NCBI GenBank assembly: GCA_002786915.1
Contig: PCUV01000092.1
Coordinates: forward strand, 1-52,359
Length of the DNA: 52,359 nucleotides
Direction: 5' to 3'
Source of the DNA: Comamonadaceae bacterium CG12_big_fil_rev_8_21_14_0_65_59_15
GTDB lineage: Bacteria; Pseudomonadota; Gammaproteobacteria; Burkholderiales; Burkholderiaceae_C
Within the stretch, counting starts at the first letter, position 1. Every line of letters begins with the position of its first letter. The translations under genes were made by a program, and so were the position numbers. Under the pieces are notes generated by a model, which ran no database searches, had not been told where the DNA came from, and saw nothing but the letters and a program-made list of their open reading frames with translations. Shown here piece after piece: positions 1-8,715 of this stretch.

Positions 1-735
1 GTTGTACCAGTCGGCCGACTCGGGCACGTCGGTCTGCTCACCCCAGATTTGCGGGCTGGCCGGGGGCAGGTCGCAATACCAGTCGTAAAAGCTCAGCGGC
101 ACGCCGCCAATCAGGCCCAGATAGCGTGCGCCTGCGGCATACGACACCATCGACATGGCCGGAATGGGCGAGAAGCCAATGATGCGATCAGGCCCGTATT
201 GCTTGATGGTGAACACGTTGGCTGCGGCCACCATTTCGTTGACCTCGTCCCAGCTGGAGCGCACAAAGCCGCCCATGCCGCGCTGGGTCTGGTAGCTTTT
301 GCGCTTAGCCTCGTCGAGTGCAATGCTGCCCCAGGCTTCTACTGGCGCTTTGCTCAGGCGCGCCTCGCGCCAGAGCTTGAGCAAACCGCCGCGCACCATC
401 GGGTATTTGACGCGGTTGGCGCTGTACAAATACCAGCTATAGCTGGCACCGCGGGCGCAGCCGCGCGGCTCGTGGTTGGGCATGTCCCAGCGCGTGCGTG
501 GGTAGTCGGTTTGCTGGGTTTCCCAGGTGACGATGCCGCCTTTGACGTAAATCTTCCAGCTGCAAGAGCCGGTGCAGTTCACGCCGTGCGTGCTGCGCAC
601 AATTTTGTCGTGCGCCCAGCGGTCGCGGTAGGCATCTTCCCAGGTGCGGTCCTCGCCGGTGGTGATGCCGTGTTCGCCAGAGAAAGATTCCCTGGGTTGC
701 GAGAAATAAGTGAGTCGGTCCAGAAAGTGGCTCAT
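1..735 (-). CDS. narG: Respiratory nitrate reductase alpha subunit, N-terminal part
   Basis: Catalytic subunit of membrane-bound NarGHI, which reduces nitrate to nitrite with quinol electrons on the cytoplasmic face. Only the first 245 codons are in the window; the gene runs off the left edge. The H-x3-C-x3-C segment (H50, C54, C58) followed by C93 matches the ligands of the FS0 iron-sulfur cluster. The stretch [17 protein letters not shown] carries the conserved aspartate (D222) that coordinates the Mo-bis-MGD cofactor. The ATG at 735 gives the family-typical MSHFLDRL start. narHJI are expected further left. The usual upstream partners narK1/narK2 lie 5 kb away on the same strand, so a segment appears to have been inserted between them. 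Confidence 0.97.
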   Translation of the reverse strand, partial: MSHFLDRLTYFSQPRESFSGEHGITTGEDRTWEDAYRDRWAHDKIVRSTHGVNCTGSCSWKIYVKGGIVTWETQQTDYPRTRWDMPNHEPRGCARGASYSWYLYSANRVKYPMVRGGLLKLWREARLSKAPVEAWGSIALDEAKRKSYQTQRGMGGFVRSSWDEVNEMVAAANVFTIKQYGPDRIIGFSPIPAMSMVSYAAGARYLGLIGGVPLSFYDWYCDLPPASPQIWGEQTDVPESADWYN

Positions 736-1113
736 GGGTGTCCTCTTGAAAATTTGTAACAAAACGGGCTCTAGCCCTTATCATTCAACCGCAATAAGCT
801 ATTTAAAATGAAGCATCAGAAGAGTTTTTTAGCGTTGAATGACACGCTTGTTTGCATCGTCTGCCTTGTACATTTCTGTGTTGCATGGCGCCGTTGTGGT
901 GTGCCATTACTGTAGGTTTGGCGCGCCTTGGGCGGTATCCCTCTGAAGTACAGTTCAGGCGGGTTTGTCGAACTATCGGGGGGCTTGTGGCGTAGTTCGT
1001 AAGAACTATTTCAGTGCTGCTGATTGCGTGTTGACGGCGTTTTTCCCGACTCGGTGCGCGAACAGGAGTCGGTGCAGGCTGCGGGGTTGCCTTAACGTTA
1101 ATACAATAACAAT
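736..1113. other. Non-coding region between narG and brnT
   Basis: No convincing ORF is present. It should hold the narG promoter (minus strand) and the brnT promoter (plus strand). An AT-rich stretch at about 780-830 is a plausible narG promoter zone. The only clear structure is the GAACTA/TAGTTC operator-like element at 970-1008, listed separately. I see no good FNR-type TTGAT-N4-ATCAA box. Confidence 0.6.
970..1008. promoter_or_regulatory. Three-hexamer operator-like element, copy upstream of narG
   Basis: Read on the plus strand it is GAACTA, 17 bases, TAGTTC, 4 bases (GTAA), GAACTA. The last two hexamers form a 16-bp palindrome. The same three hexamers with identical 17 and 4 base gaps recur at 8716-8754 upstream of narK1. 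The palindrome has the 7-2-7 geometry of NarL/NarP sites, but its half-site (TAGTTCG) deviates from the E. coli TACYYMT heptamer. Binding by the NarL encoded at 18588-19316 is an inference. The element lies 235 bp upstream of the narG start and 106 bp before brnT. Confidence 0.6.
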
Positions 1114-1383
1114 ATGCGCTACGAACATGATCCGAAAAAACTGGCTGAAAACGTCACCAAGCATCTGGTGTGGTTTGAGTTGGCGGAGAGTTTTGATTGG
1201 GGAACTGCCCAGATAGAGCAGGATTCCCGTCGAAGCTACAGCGAGACACGGTTTGTTGCGACGGGGCTGATTGCTCAGCGCGTGCATGTGCTGATTTTTT
1301 GTTTCCGTGAAACCAAAATCCGTCTGATCAGTCTCAGAAAAGCCAATCCACGAGAGGTAAAACGTTATGCAAGAAACCATTAA
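1114..1383 (+). CDS. brnT: BrnT-family toxin
   Basis: An 89-aa protein of the BrnT type II toxin family, RelE-fold ribonucleases that block translation. The family pattern is visible: an N-terminal YEHDPKKLAENVTKH segment (family D-x2-K-x3-N-x2-KH), a central R-x4-TG, and the C-terminal IRLISLRKANPREVKRY motif. Its 3' end overlaps brnA by 17 bp, typical of translationally coupled toxin-antitoxin pairs. The pair sits between narG and the efflux operon, suggesting this interval is an insertion into the nar cluster. Confidence 0.9.
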   Translation: MRYEHDPKKLAENVTKHLVWFELAESFDWGTAQIEQDSRRSYSETRFVATGLIAQRVHVLIFCFRETKIRLISLRKANPREVKRYARNH

Positions 1384-1711
1384 AACTCGTTCTGGGCGCA
1401 TCATCATCATGCCCACACCAGAAGAAGAAGCCCAGATCAACGCCGGCATTGCAGCCGACCCGGATACTTTTGAACTTGACGACGCGTGGTTTGCCCGCGC
1501 CAAGCCCGCCAGTGAGTTCTTTTCGCCCGAGGTGTACGCCCAACTGTGCGCCATGCGCCAGCGCGGCCCCAAAGACAAGCCGCTCAAGGTGCCCACCACC
1601 ATCCGTTTTGACGCGGATGTGCTTGCCGCGCTGAAGGCCAGCGGCAAAGGCTGGCAGACGCGAGTGAATGCGGCCATGCGAGACTGGCTGCGTACGCGCT
1701 CAGCGGTATGA
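1367..1711 (+). CDS. brnA: BrnA-family antitoxin
   Basis: A 114-aa antitoxin partner of BrnT. BrnA proteins bind BrnT and repress their own promoter through a C-terminal ribbon-helix-helix fold. Here the C-terminal half (KVPTTIRFDADVLAALKASGKGWQTRVNAAMRDWL) shows the expected beta strand plus two helices. The N-terminal half contains the acidic FELDDAWFARAKPASEFF segment common in this family. It starts inside brnT, so the two are coupled. A terminator-like repeat follows at 1741-1800. Confidence 0.9.
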   Translation: MQETIKTRSGRIIIMPTPEEEAQINAGIAADPDTFELDDAWFARAKPASEFFSPEVYAQLCAMRQRGPKDKPLKVPTTIRFDADVLAALKASGKGWQTRVNAAMRDWLRTRSAV

Positions 1712-1740
1712 ACTGCCGTATCGATTGAATCGGCTGAGGA

Positions 1741-1800
1741 TGCTATTGTTTAAGTAGCTTTTAACGCTTATTTCATAATGGCTAAAAGCTTTTTTTATCA
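1741..1800. repeat. Dispersed hairpin repeat acting as a terminator, copy 1
   Basis: Arms AGCTTTTA (1756-1763) and TAAAAGCT (1783-1790) are followed by seven T, so it can terminate brnTA on the plus strand. The whole 60 bp resembles the short interspersed repeat found in many Comamonadaceae intergenic regions (GCTATT...TAGCT...CGCTTATT...GCT). A related copy is embedded in the start of norD at 12885-12947. Confidence 0.65.
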
Positions 1801-1832
1801 ATAAAATGGTTCAGCGCGTCGCCACTTCGACG

Positions 1833-2564
1833 TCAATCCAGCGAACGCCCCTCACCCGCTTCTTCTATGGTTTGTCCGTCGCGGATGTGGTAGATCCGCT
1901 TGAAGGTGGGAATGATCTTTTCGTCGTGTGTCACCACGATAATGGCCGTTTGAGCTTGCACCGCCATTTGCGTCAGGATGCGCATCACGGCAAAGGCGCG
2001 CTCGCTGTCCAGTGGCGCGGTGGGTTCGTCCGCCAGGATGACCGGCGGGCGGTTGGCCAGCGCCCGGGCAATCGACACCCGTTGCTGTTCGCCGCCCGAG
2101 AGTTGTGAGGGCTCGGCTTTGGCGCGGTGCTGCACGTCGAGTGCGGTCAACAGTTCCAGCGCGCGGGCGCGTGACTCAGGGTTGGCACGACCGGCCAGCA
2201 TGGGCAGCAGCGCCACGTTGTCGGTCACATCCAAAAACGGAATCAGGTAGGGCGCCTGAAAGATAAAACCGATGCGGTCACGGCGCAGCGTGCGCAGGTC
2301 GGGCACCTTCCAGCCGTTGTCATAAATCACGTCGTTGCTCAGCGTCATGCGCCCCGACGTGGGCGGGGTGATGGCACCCAGGCATTTGAGCAGCGTGCTC
2401 TTGCCCGAACCCGAGGGGCCGACCAGGCCCACCACCTCACCCGGTGCCACCACCATGTTGACATTTTTTAGGGCTTCAACGGCGCTGTCGCCCTGGCCAT
2501 AGATCTTGCGTAGGCCCTCGATGCGGATGCCGCCCGCTTTAATGGGTGTGTTCATGGGGTTCAT
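1833..2564 (-). CDS. ABC transporter ATPase, MacB/LolD/DevA type
   Basis: A 243-aa ATPase of a tripartite efflux pump. It has Walker A GPSGSGKST (residues 49-57), Q-loop Q103, signature LSGGE (155-159), Walker B VILADEP (175-181) and switch His213. Length and an N-terminus without transmembrane segments fit the MacB/LolD/DevA group. Its ATG overlaps the permease stop by 4 bp, and the order TetR, membrane fusion protein, permease, ATPase is that of DevBCA-like exporters. The substrate cannot be inferred. Confidence 0.92.
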   Translation of the reverse strand: MNPMNTPIKAGGIRIEGLRKIYGQGDSAVEALKNVNMVVAPGEVVGLVGPSGSGKSTLLKCLGAITPPTSGRMTLSNDVIYDNGWKVPDLRTLRRDRIGFIFQAPYLIPFLDVTDNVALLPMLAGRANPESRARALELLTALDVQHRAKAEPSQLSGGEQQRVSIARALANRPPVILADEPTAPLDSERAFAVMRILTQMAVQAQTAIIVVTHDEKIIPTFKRIYHIRDGQTIEEAGEGRSLD

Positions 2565-3754
2565 CCAATCGCCTCAGCTGGGTCAACCTTGAGCGCCACG
2601 CGAATCGCCAGCGTGCTGGCCAGGGCGCAAATGAGCAGCGTGGCAACTAGGCCGATCACGGCATCGCGCGGCATCAGCAACACGTATTTGGGAAAGATCG
2701 GCGCCCAAACGGTGGCGGCGATTTTGCCTACCATGAAGCCAATCAGCCCCAGACCCAGCGCCTGCTGCAGGATCATGCCGGCAATGGTGAGGTTGCGCGT
2801 GCCGATGAGCTTCAGAACGGCAATTTCACGGATTTTTCCCAGTGTCATGGTGTAGATGATGAAAGCCACAATGGCCGCGCTCACCACCGCCAGAATGGCC
2901 AGGAACATGCCGATTTGCCGGGCCGACGTTGCAATCAACTTGGCCACCAATATCTCTTCCATGCCCGCGCGGGTATAGACCTGCACGTGTTTCCAGCGCT
3001 TTAGGGCATCGGCCACGTCGTCAGGCTGCCAGCCGGGTTGCAATTGCACCAGCACCGCGTTGACGTTGTGGCTGCTGGTTTGCAGGGCTTGCACTGCATC
3101 GAGCAGGCCGGGCACACCGGGGCGGTTGAAAGCCGGATTGGCGGCAGTGCGGGTGCGGTCATTTTGAATGGAGTCGTTGTCTTTTAAAAATTGCGCTTCC
3201 TGCGCGTCTTTCAGCGGTACAAACAGCATCGGGTCGCCGCCCGAGGACACCATGCGCTGGGTCAGGCCGACCACGGTGTAGCTGTGGCGGCGCACCCGCA
3301 CCGCATCGCCCAATTTGAGGCCGGTCTTGATGTCGGCCACCGCTTCATAGTGGTCGCGCGTGAGCTGGCGCCCGGCCACCAGGTAACCCGGCGCACCGGG
3401 CTTCTCCGGCTCCACACCCACCACCATGGTGCGGGCCTCTTCACCGCTGGGGCGCTGCACCTGCATGGTGAGGTAGGTCACGTTGGCTGCTTGTGCCACG
3501 CCGGGCATACCGCGCACGCTGCGCACCACGTCGTCCTTGATGCTCGACGCTTCGGCATATGGGCCCTGGGTGTCTTTTTGCACCACCCACAAATCGGCCT
3601 GACTGTTGGTCAGCAGGGCTTGCGCGTCGTCCACCATGCCACGGTAGATGCCGGCCATTGAAAGCGTCACGCCAATCAACAGCCCGAGCCCGAGCCCGGT
3701 CAGGGCGAACTTGCCCCAGCCGTGCAGAATGTCACGTCCGGCGAGGCTGATCAT
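2561..3754 (-). CDS. FtsX/MacB-type ABC transporter permease
   Basis: A 397-aa permease with one N-terminal transmembrane helix (about 12-33), a large periplasmic MacB_PCD-like domain, and three C-terminal helices (about 275-305, 325-350, 365-388). This is the standard FtsX-domain layout of DevC-like permeases. It overlaps the ATPase gene (ATGA at 2561-2564) and the membrane-fusion gene (3751-3754), so the three are translated as a coupled unit. It probably couples ATP hydrolysis to extrusion of a hydrophobic compound via an outer-membrane channel encoded elsewhere. Confidence 0.92.
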   Translation of the reverse strand: MISLAGRDILHGWGKFALTGLGLGLLIGVTLSMAGIYRGMVDDAQALLTNSQADLWVVQKDTQGPYAEASSIKDDVVRSVRGMPGVAQAANVTYLTMQVQRPSGEEARTMVVGVEPEKPGAPGYLVAGRQLTRDHYEAVADIKTGLKLGDAVRVRRHSYTVVGLTQRMVSSGGDPMLFVPLKDAQEAQFLKDNDSIQNDRTRTAANPAFNRPGVPGLLDAVQALQTSSHNVNAVLVQLQPGWQPDDVADALKRWKHVQVYTRAGMEEILVAKLIATSARQIGMFLAILAVVSAAIVAFIIYTMTLGKIREIAVLKLIGTRNLTIAGMILQQALGLGLIGFMVGKIAATVWAPIFPKYVLLMPRDAVIGLVATLLICALASTLAIRVALKVDPAEAIG

Positions 3755-4947
3755 GGCTTGGCCTCGGGCTTGACCAGTGCATCCACCACCGAAATGCGTG
3801 CGCCGCTGTTCAGAGCCTTCTGGCTGTAGACCACCACCTGGTCGGTTTTGTCGAGGCCCTTGAGCACCTGAACCTGACCGTCGAGGCTCTGGGTGCCAAG
3901 TTGCACCGGCGCAAATTCGGGCTTGCCGTCTTTTAAACGCCAGACCCCGTTTTGGCCTTGTTGATGCTGGATGGCGGCATTGGGCAGCAGCAGCGCGGGT
4001 GCGGTGGCGGACAGTCGCAACGTGACTTCGGCCATTTCACCGACCGACAAACCGCTGGGCGGTGCGTCAAACGCCACCTGGGCAATGCGCTCTTCGGTCA
4101 CGCTGTCGGCCAGCAGCTCGATGCGTGCTACTTGGCCTGGCAACGTGGTTTGTGGGTTGGAGCGCAGCACGATGCTGGCCTTGACACCGGTGGCCAAGCC
4201 GTTTGATCGGCCCTGGTCCACCCGCAGCTTGACCCACAGGCTGGCCGGATCTATCAGGCGCAGCACCGGCTGGCCTGCCACCACGGTACTGCCGGCTTCG
4301 GCATCTCGTGTGGTCACCACCGCGTCGGCCGGGGCGAACAGGCGCACGTTGTCGCGCTGTTGCGCCAGCGCCGCGCGCTCAGCTTTCAGGCGGGTCAGGT
4401 CCTGGCCGGCACCGACCAGGTTGGCTTGCGCCGCCTGCACGGCTGCGTTGGCTGAGGCCTGGGTCTGTAACACGGCATCGAGCGCGCCGGGGCTGATGAA
4501 GTTTTGCCGCGCCAGGCCCTGGTTGCGTTGGGTGTTGGTGGCGGCCAGCATGCTGCGCGCCTTGGCGTCCTGCAATTGGGCCTGCGCGGCGGCTTGACCA
4601 CTGCCGGCGCGCGCCAGCGACGCATCCAGCGCAGCCAGGCGTTGGCCAAAATCCACCGGGTCCATCTCAGCCAGCAGTTGCCCGGCCTTGACGCTGTCAC
4701 CCACGTCCACCTTGACACTCAGCACACGCCCGGCCACCGTGGGTCCGACCATCCAACTGCGCCGGGCCTCGACCGTGCCAATACCGAAAATGGCCGGGTT
4801 CAGGCTGCCCTCAATGGGGCTGGCCACGGTCACCTTGATGGGTGCCAGTGGGCCGGTGCGCAGCGACACATAGGCCATGCCGCCGATGAGCGCCAGGGCG
4901 ATGGCACCCAGGATGAGGCGGCGTTTGAGCAAAGCGGTGCTGTTCAT
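3751..4947 (-). CDS. Periplasmic membrane-fusion protein of the efflux system (HlyD/DevB family)
   Basis: A 398-aa periplasmic adaptor. It has an N-terminal membrane anchor (residues about 10-29), a first half-lipoyl segment (VDVGDSVKAGQLLAEMD), a long Ala/Gln-rich coiled-coil hairpin (about 85-195), a second lipoyl half with AEAGSTVVAGQPVLRLID, then beta-barrel and membrane-proximal domains. This is the classic RND/ABC adaptor order. It is the first structural gene after the TetR regulator, with a 4-bp overlap at 4944-4947. Confidence 0.92.
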   Translation of the reverse strand: MNSTALLKRRLILGAIALALIGGMAYVSLRTGPLAPIKVTVASPIEGSLNPAIFGIGTVEARRSWMVGPTVAGRVLSVKVDVGDSVKAGQLLAEMDPVDFGQRLAALDASLARAGSGQAAAQAQLQDAKARSMLAATNTQRNQGLARQNFISPGALDAVLQTQASANAAVQAAQANLVGAGQDLTRLKAERAALAQQRDNVRLFAPADAVVTTRDAEAGSTVVAGQPVLRLIDPASLWVKLRVDQGRSNGLATGVKASIVLRSNPQTTLPGQVARIELLADSVTEERIAQVAFDAPPSGLSVGEMAEVTLRLSATAPALLLPNAAIQHQQGQNGVWRLKDGKPEFAPVQLGTQSLDGQVQVLKGLDKTDQVVVYSQKALNSGARISVVDALVKPEAKP

Positions 4948-5582
4948 GGTGTTCCTTGAAAATCATCGGGCTGGCGTTGCAGCCCTAGTTGAAAAATGGC
5001 AAAAACGCCAGGGGCCTGGGCGGCCATGGCGTGCACGTCATCGGCCAGCAAGGCTTGCATGACCAGGCCTTGCACCGATCCGACAAACAGCACGGCGGCT
5101 GCTTGCAGGTCAAGCTCAGGGCGCAGCGCCTGTTGTGTTTTGGCGTGTTGCAACACTGCCAGCAGCAACTGGCGGTAACGCTGCAGCAGTGCGCGCACCC
5201 GGCTTTTGAGCACGGTGTCGCCCGGGCGCTGCAGTTCCTGAAAGATCAGCCGCGGCACGCCGGGGTAGCTCATGACAAAGTCCACATGGGTCAAAAAGAC
5301 CGCGCGCAGGGCGGGCAGGGCAGCGCGGTCGGCCTCCGCGGCGGCGCTTTGCAGGCGGGTCATTAAAGTCTCTGCCACCCAGTCCAGCACCGCCAGCCAG
5401 ATCGCTTCCTTGCTGGCAAAGTGCTTGAACACCGCGCCCTGCGAAATGCCCACCGCGCGCGCCAAGTCGGCCGTGGTGATGTCGGCCGGGCTGCGCTGTG
5501 CGGCCAGCAGCAGGGCGGCCTCCACCAAGCCAGCCTGGCGCACTTCGGTGCGCTGTTTGGGGGTTTTATCCTGAACTTCCAT
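4944..5582 (-). CDS. TetR-family transcriptional regulator
   Basis: A DNA-binding repressor likely controlling the efflux operon it heads. The N-terminal helix-turn-helix is ITTADLARAVGISQGAVFKHFASKEAIW; the rest is an all-helical ligand-binding domain. I place the start at the ATG at 5582 (MEVQDKTPK). The longer TTG start at 5603 would put coding sequence inside the palindromic operator at 5590-5609. It is co-transcribed with the adaptor, permease and ATPase genes, so the system is probably autoregulated and ligand-induced. Confidence 0.9.
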   Translation of the reverse strand: MEVQDKTPKQRTEVRQAGLVEAALLLAAQRSPADITTADLARAVGISQGAVFKHFASKEAIWLAVLDWVAETLMTRLQSAAAEADRAALPALRAVFLTHVDFVMSYPGVPRLIFQELQRPGDTVLKSRVRALLQRYRQLLLAVLQHAKTQQALRPELDLQAAAVLFVGSVQGLVMQALLADDVHAMAAQAPGVFAIFQLGLQRQPDDFQGTP

Positions 5583-5589
5583 AGACTTA

Positions 5590-5609
5590 AAGTAATTAAT
5601 CAATTACTT
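5590..5609. promoter_or_regulatory. Palindromic operator for the TetR regulator
   Basis: Perfect inverted repeat AAGTAATT-aatc-AATTACTT, ending 8 bp before the tetR start codon on the minus strand. Size (20 bp), symmetry and position are typical of TetR-family operators. The assignment to this TetR is inferred from position alone. Confidence 0.75.
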
Positions 5610-5726
5610 ATTCTACGGTGTCTGTTCTGGCTCTTGGGTGAAGGTTGGGTAAAGATGAGCTGTCACGATAAAAACCGGAACAGCTTAAATTGACTGCTAA
5701 ATTGTCTTGACAATCACACTTTTGGA

Positions 5727-7355
5727 TCAAGGGTTTTTGATTTCAGACCCGGCGCGCAAATAAAACCACCAGTTCAGCACCAGACACAGGGCGTAAAAGA
5801 TGGCAAAGCCGTACATGGCGATCTGCGGCGTACCAGCCTTGATTTGCTGGCCAATCACCACCGGGGCAATGAAGGCACCGTAGGCTGCTACGGCAGAGGT
5901 CCAGCCCAGTACCGGGCCGGCTTGCTGGCGGTCAAAAATCACGCCGACGGTGCGGAAGGTGGAACCATTGCCAATGCCGCTGGCGGCGAACAGCAGCACA
6001 AACAGCCACATGAAGGGCTGGAAATATTGCTCGGGTGCGGCCGAACCATAGGCTTGCATCATCATGTAGCCCGTGCCCGCCGAGGCCACCACCATGATGG
6101 CCGAGATGATTTGCGTGACGATGCTGCCACCCACCTTGTCGGCAATCCAGCCGCCCACCGGGCGAATCAATGCGCCCACAAACGGGCCAATCCAGGCGTA
6201 GGTGAGCGCAGAGGGGGCATTCGGGTTTTTCAGGGTGTGCTGCATCACACCTGCGGCATCAGGCACGTGGCTGATGCCAAAGATAACTGAAATGGACAGC
6301 GGCAGCGCCATCGAAAAACCGATGAACGAGCCGAAGGTGACCAAATACAGCGCGGTCAATGACCAGGTGTGCTTGTTCCTGAAAATCTCGAACTGCTTGG
6401 CAATGTTGCCTTTCATTTCCCCAAAGGCGGCCAGCTTCATGGCCAGTACCATGGCCCCAATGATCAGCGGCAGTGCCACCCACATGTTGAGCAACCCCAG
6501 GCCGCTGGGCGCGGGCAGGTACAGGTACAGGCCGACCACGCCAATCACGCAAGTGATGCCCCACAGGTACAAAATCTTGCCCAAAGCCGCCGCCGTGCCG
6601 CCGTAGTTGGGGGAGAGCGGCAGCAGGTTGTTCATACCAAACCAGGCCGCAATCACCATCGGCAGCAGCAACGCAGCCCAGACAAAACCGGCGTTTTGAA
6701 TGAAGGTGGGGGTGCCCGCCAGAATCTTGCCCATGATCCAGCCGCTGTCCTTGGCCAGCACCATCGAGCCACCGGCCAGGGAGCCGAACACGCCCACCGT
6801 CATGACCAGCGGAATCAGCACCTGCATGGTGGTCACGCCAAAGTTGCCCAAGCCCGCGTTCAAGCCCAGCGCCGTGCCTTGCAGGCGTTTGGGGAAAAAG
6901 CCGCTGATGTTGGACATGGAGCAGGCAAAGTTGCCGCCACCAATGCCGCTCAAAAACGCGCAGGCCTGAAACACCCACAGCGGTGTGGTTTTGTCCTGCA
7001 GCGCGATGCCGGTCCAGATGGCCGGAATCATCAAGAGCAGCGAGGTCAAAAAGATGGTGTTGCGTCCGCCTGAGAGGCGGATGAAGAACGAGGCCGGAAT
7101 GCGAAAGGTAGCCCCCATCAGGCCGGAGATGGCCGTCAGCGTGAACATGTCCGCCGGTTTGAACGGAAAGCCCAGGTTGAGCATCTGCACCGTGATGATG
7201 CCCCACATCAGCCAGACGGCAAATGCCACCAGCAGGTTGGGAATGGAAATCCACAGGTTGCGGTTGGCAATGGCTTTGCCTTTGCTGTCCCAGAACGCGT
7301 TGTCCTCGGGTTGCCAGTCGGCAATGTCGGCTTTGGAATAAATAGGGGTGGCCAT
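5727..7355 (-). CDS. narK2: Nitrate/nitrite transporter NarK2-type (MFS)
   Basis: A 542-aa major facilitator membrane protein moving nitrate in and nitrite out, feeding NarGHI in the cytoplasm. It keeps the NarK signature segments: FRIPASFFIRLSGGRN in the first half, GGGNFACSMSNISGFFPKRLQGTALGLNAGLGNFGVT, and PVGGWIADKVGGSIVT in the second half. It is longer than NarK1 because of extended loops, as in the NarK2 (antiporter) subgroup. A good RBS (GGAG) precedes the ATG. It lies 21 bp behind narK1 on the same strand. Confidence 0.92.
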   Translation of the reverse strand: MATPIYSKADIADWQPEDNAFWDSKGKAIANRNLWISIPNLLVAFAVWLMWGIITVQMLNLGFPFKPADMFTLTAISGLMGATFRIPASFFIRLSGGRNTIFLTSLLLMIPAIWTGIALQDKTTPLWVFQACAFLSGIGGGNFACSMSNISGFFPKRLQGTALGLNAGLGNFGVTTMQVLIPLVMTVGVFGSLAGGSMVLAKDSGWIMGKILAGTPTFIQNAGFVWAALLLPMVIAAWFGMNNLLPLSPNYGGTAAALGKILYLWGITCVIGVVGLYLYLPAPSGLGLLNMWVALPLIIGAMVLAMKLAAFGEMKGNIAKQFEIFRNKHTWSLTALYLVTFGSFIGFSMALPLSISVIFGISHVPDAAGVMQHTLKNPNAPSALTYAWIGPFVGALIRPVGGWIADKVGGSIVTQIISAIMVVASAGTGYMMMQAYGSAAPEQYFQPFMWLFVLLFAASGIGNGSTFRTVGVIFDRQQAGPVLGWTSAVAAYGAFIAPVVIGQQIKAGTPQIAMYGFAIFYALCLVLNWWFYLRAGSEIKNP

Positions 7356-7376
7356 GGGTGTTCTCCGGGTTGAGGG

Positions 7377-8633
7377 TCAGGCTTGTGCAGCCAACGGTTT
7401 GTTCATGTATTCCCTGGTGCGCACTTCGGTCCAGTACATCCAGATCAGCGACACCCAGACCACGCCATACATCAGCATGAAGGCGCTGGAGCGGATGCCG
7501 GTGAGGTCCATCAGTGCGCCAAACATGATGGGCAGCAAAAAGCCACCCATGCCGCCAGCCAAGCCAACGATGCCGCTGACCGCGCCAATGTTGTGTGGGT
7601 AGTCGTCGCTGATGTACTTGAACACGCTGGCCTTGCCAAAACCCCAGGCCACGCCCAGCGTGAACATCAACAGGGTGAAGGTGTAAACGTTCAAACCGAC
7701 ATGAAACATTTGTGGGCCATTGACCGTGGTGATGGTCAGATCGGTCTGCGGGTAGCTCAGCAGGAACAGGCAGATCCAGCTGACCCACAGCACCCACCAG
7801 GTCATGGAATGCGCGCCGTACTTGTCAGACAGCCAACCGCCCAGCGCGCGCAGCACGCCACCAGGCAACGAAAAGCAGGCGGCCAGCAAGGCAGCCGTGC
7901 GAATGTCCAGGCCAAACTCACCCACGTAGTACTGCACCATCCAAAGGGACAGCGCCACGTAGCCGCCAAACACAATGCTGTAGTACTGGCAGTACTTGAA
8001 CACGGTGGGGTCTTTCAGCGCAGCCAGTTGTTTCATGAAAGGCGCTTGTTTGCCGGCGTGGTGGTCCGGGTCGCTGTGCGTGAAGAACCAGAACATGATG
8101 ACGGTGCCAAGCATGATCAGCGCATACACCCTGGGCACCATGGTCCAGCCAAAACCGACCACAATGGCAGGTGCCACAAACTTGTTCAGCGCCGCCCCGG
8201 CGTTGCCCATGCCAAAGATGCCCATGGCAAAGCCTTGTTGTTTCTTGGGGAACCAACGCGCTACATAGGGTGTACCGACCGAGAACGAACCACCGGCCAG
8301 CCCGACAAACAGGCCAATCACCAGGTAATGCCAGTAGGCGGTGGCATAGGTCATCAGCCAGATAGCGGGCACGGTGCAGGCCATCAACACGGCAAACACA
8401 ATGCGCCCGCCAAACTTGTCAGTCCAGATGCCCAGCGGCACGCGAATCAGCGAGCCGGTGAGTACTGGCATGGCCATCAACAGACCGGCCTGGGTGGAGT
8501 TCAGATCCAACGCTTTTTTGATCGGAATCCCGATCACCGCAAACATCATCCACACCATGAAACACACGGTGAAGGCGAAGGTGCTGGCAATCAGCACCGA
8601 CAACGCCTGTCCTTTTTTGGTCATGTCAGTCAC
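7377..8633 (-). CDS. narK1: Nitrate transporter NarK1-type (MFS)
   Basis: A 418-aa, 12-helix major facilitator protein. It has the conserved RVPLGIWTDKFGGRIVF motif after helix 2, GGSFSVGTPYVARWFPKKQQGFAMGIFGMGNAGAALNK in the nitrate-signature region, and the matching second-half motif LGGWLSDKYGAHSMT. The two-gene narK1-narK2 arrangement upstream of narGHJI is common in denitrifying Proteobacteria; NarK1 is thought to be a proton-linked nitrate importer. It is first in its operon, and its upstream region carries the second GAACTA/TAGTTC element. Confidence 0.92.
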   Translation of the reverse strand: MTDMTKKGQALSVLIASTFAFTVCFMVWMMFAVIGIPIKKALDLNSTQAGLLMAMPVLTGSLIRVPLGIWTDKFGGRIVFAVLMACTVPAIWLMTYATAYWHYLVIGLFVGLAGGSFSVGTPYVARWFPKKQQGFAMGIFGMGNAGAALNKFVAPAIVVGFGWTMVPRVYALIMLGTVIMFWFFTHSDPDHHAGKQAPFMKQLAALKDPTVFKYCQYYSIVFGGYVALSLWMVQYYVGEFGLDIRTAALLAACFSLPGGVLRALGGWLSDKYGAHSMTWWVLWVSWICLFLLSYPQTDLTITTVNGPQMFHVGLNVYTFTLLMFTLGVAWGFGKASVFKYISDDYPHNIGAVSGIVGLAGGMGGFLLPIMFGALMDLTGIRSSAFMLMYGVVWVSLIWMYWTEVRTREYMNKPLAAQA

Positions 8634-8715
8634 TCCGGTTTTTGGGATGAAGTGACTTTAGGTTGACGCCCTCCAAAAAGAAATTGCTCTGTAGAACGAG
8701 TGCGTGCCTGCATTG

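Noticed and set aside
736..1000. FNR box for narG
   Set aside because: I looked for TTGAT-N4-ATCAA on both strands of the narG and narK promoter regions and found no acceptable match.
6259..7797. 512-codon open frame on the minus strand across narK1/narK2
   Set aside because: It overlaps both narK genes in another frame and yields a His/Gln-rich, low-complexity product typical of a frame shadow in high-GC DNA.
7383..8666. 427-codon plus-strand frame opposite narK1
   Set aside because: Composition is dominated by His, Gln, Ala and Gly, as expected from the complement of a membrane-protein gene.
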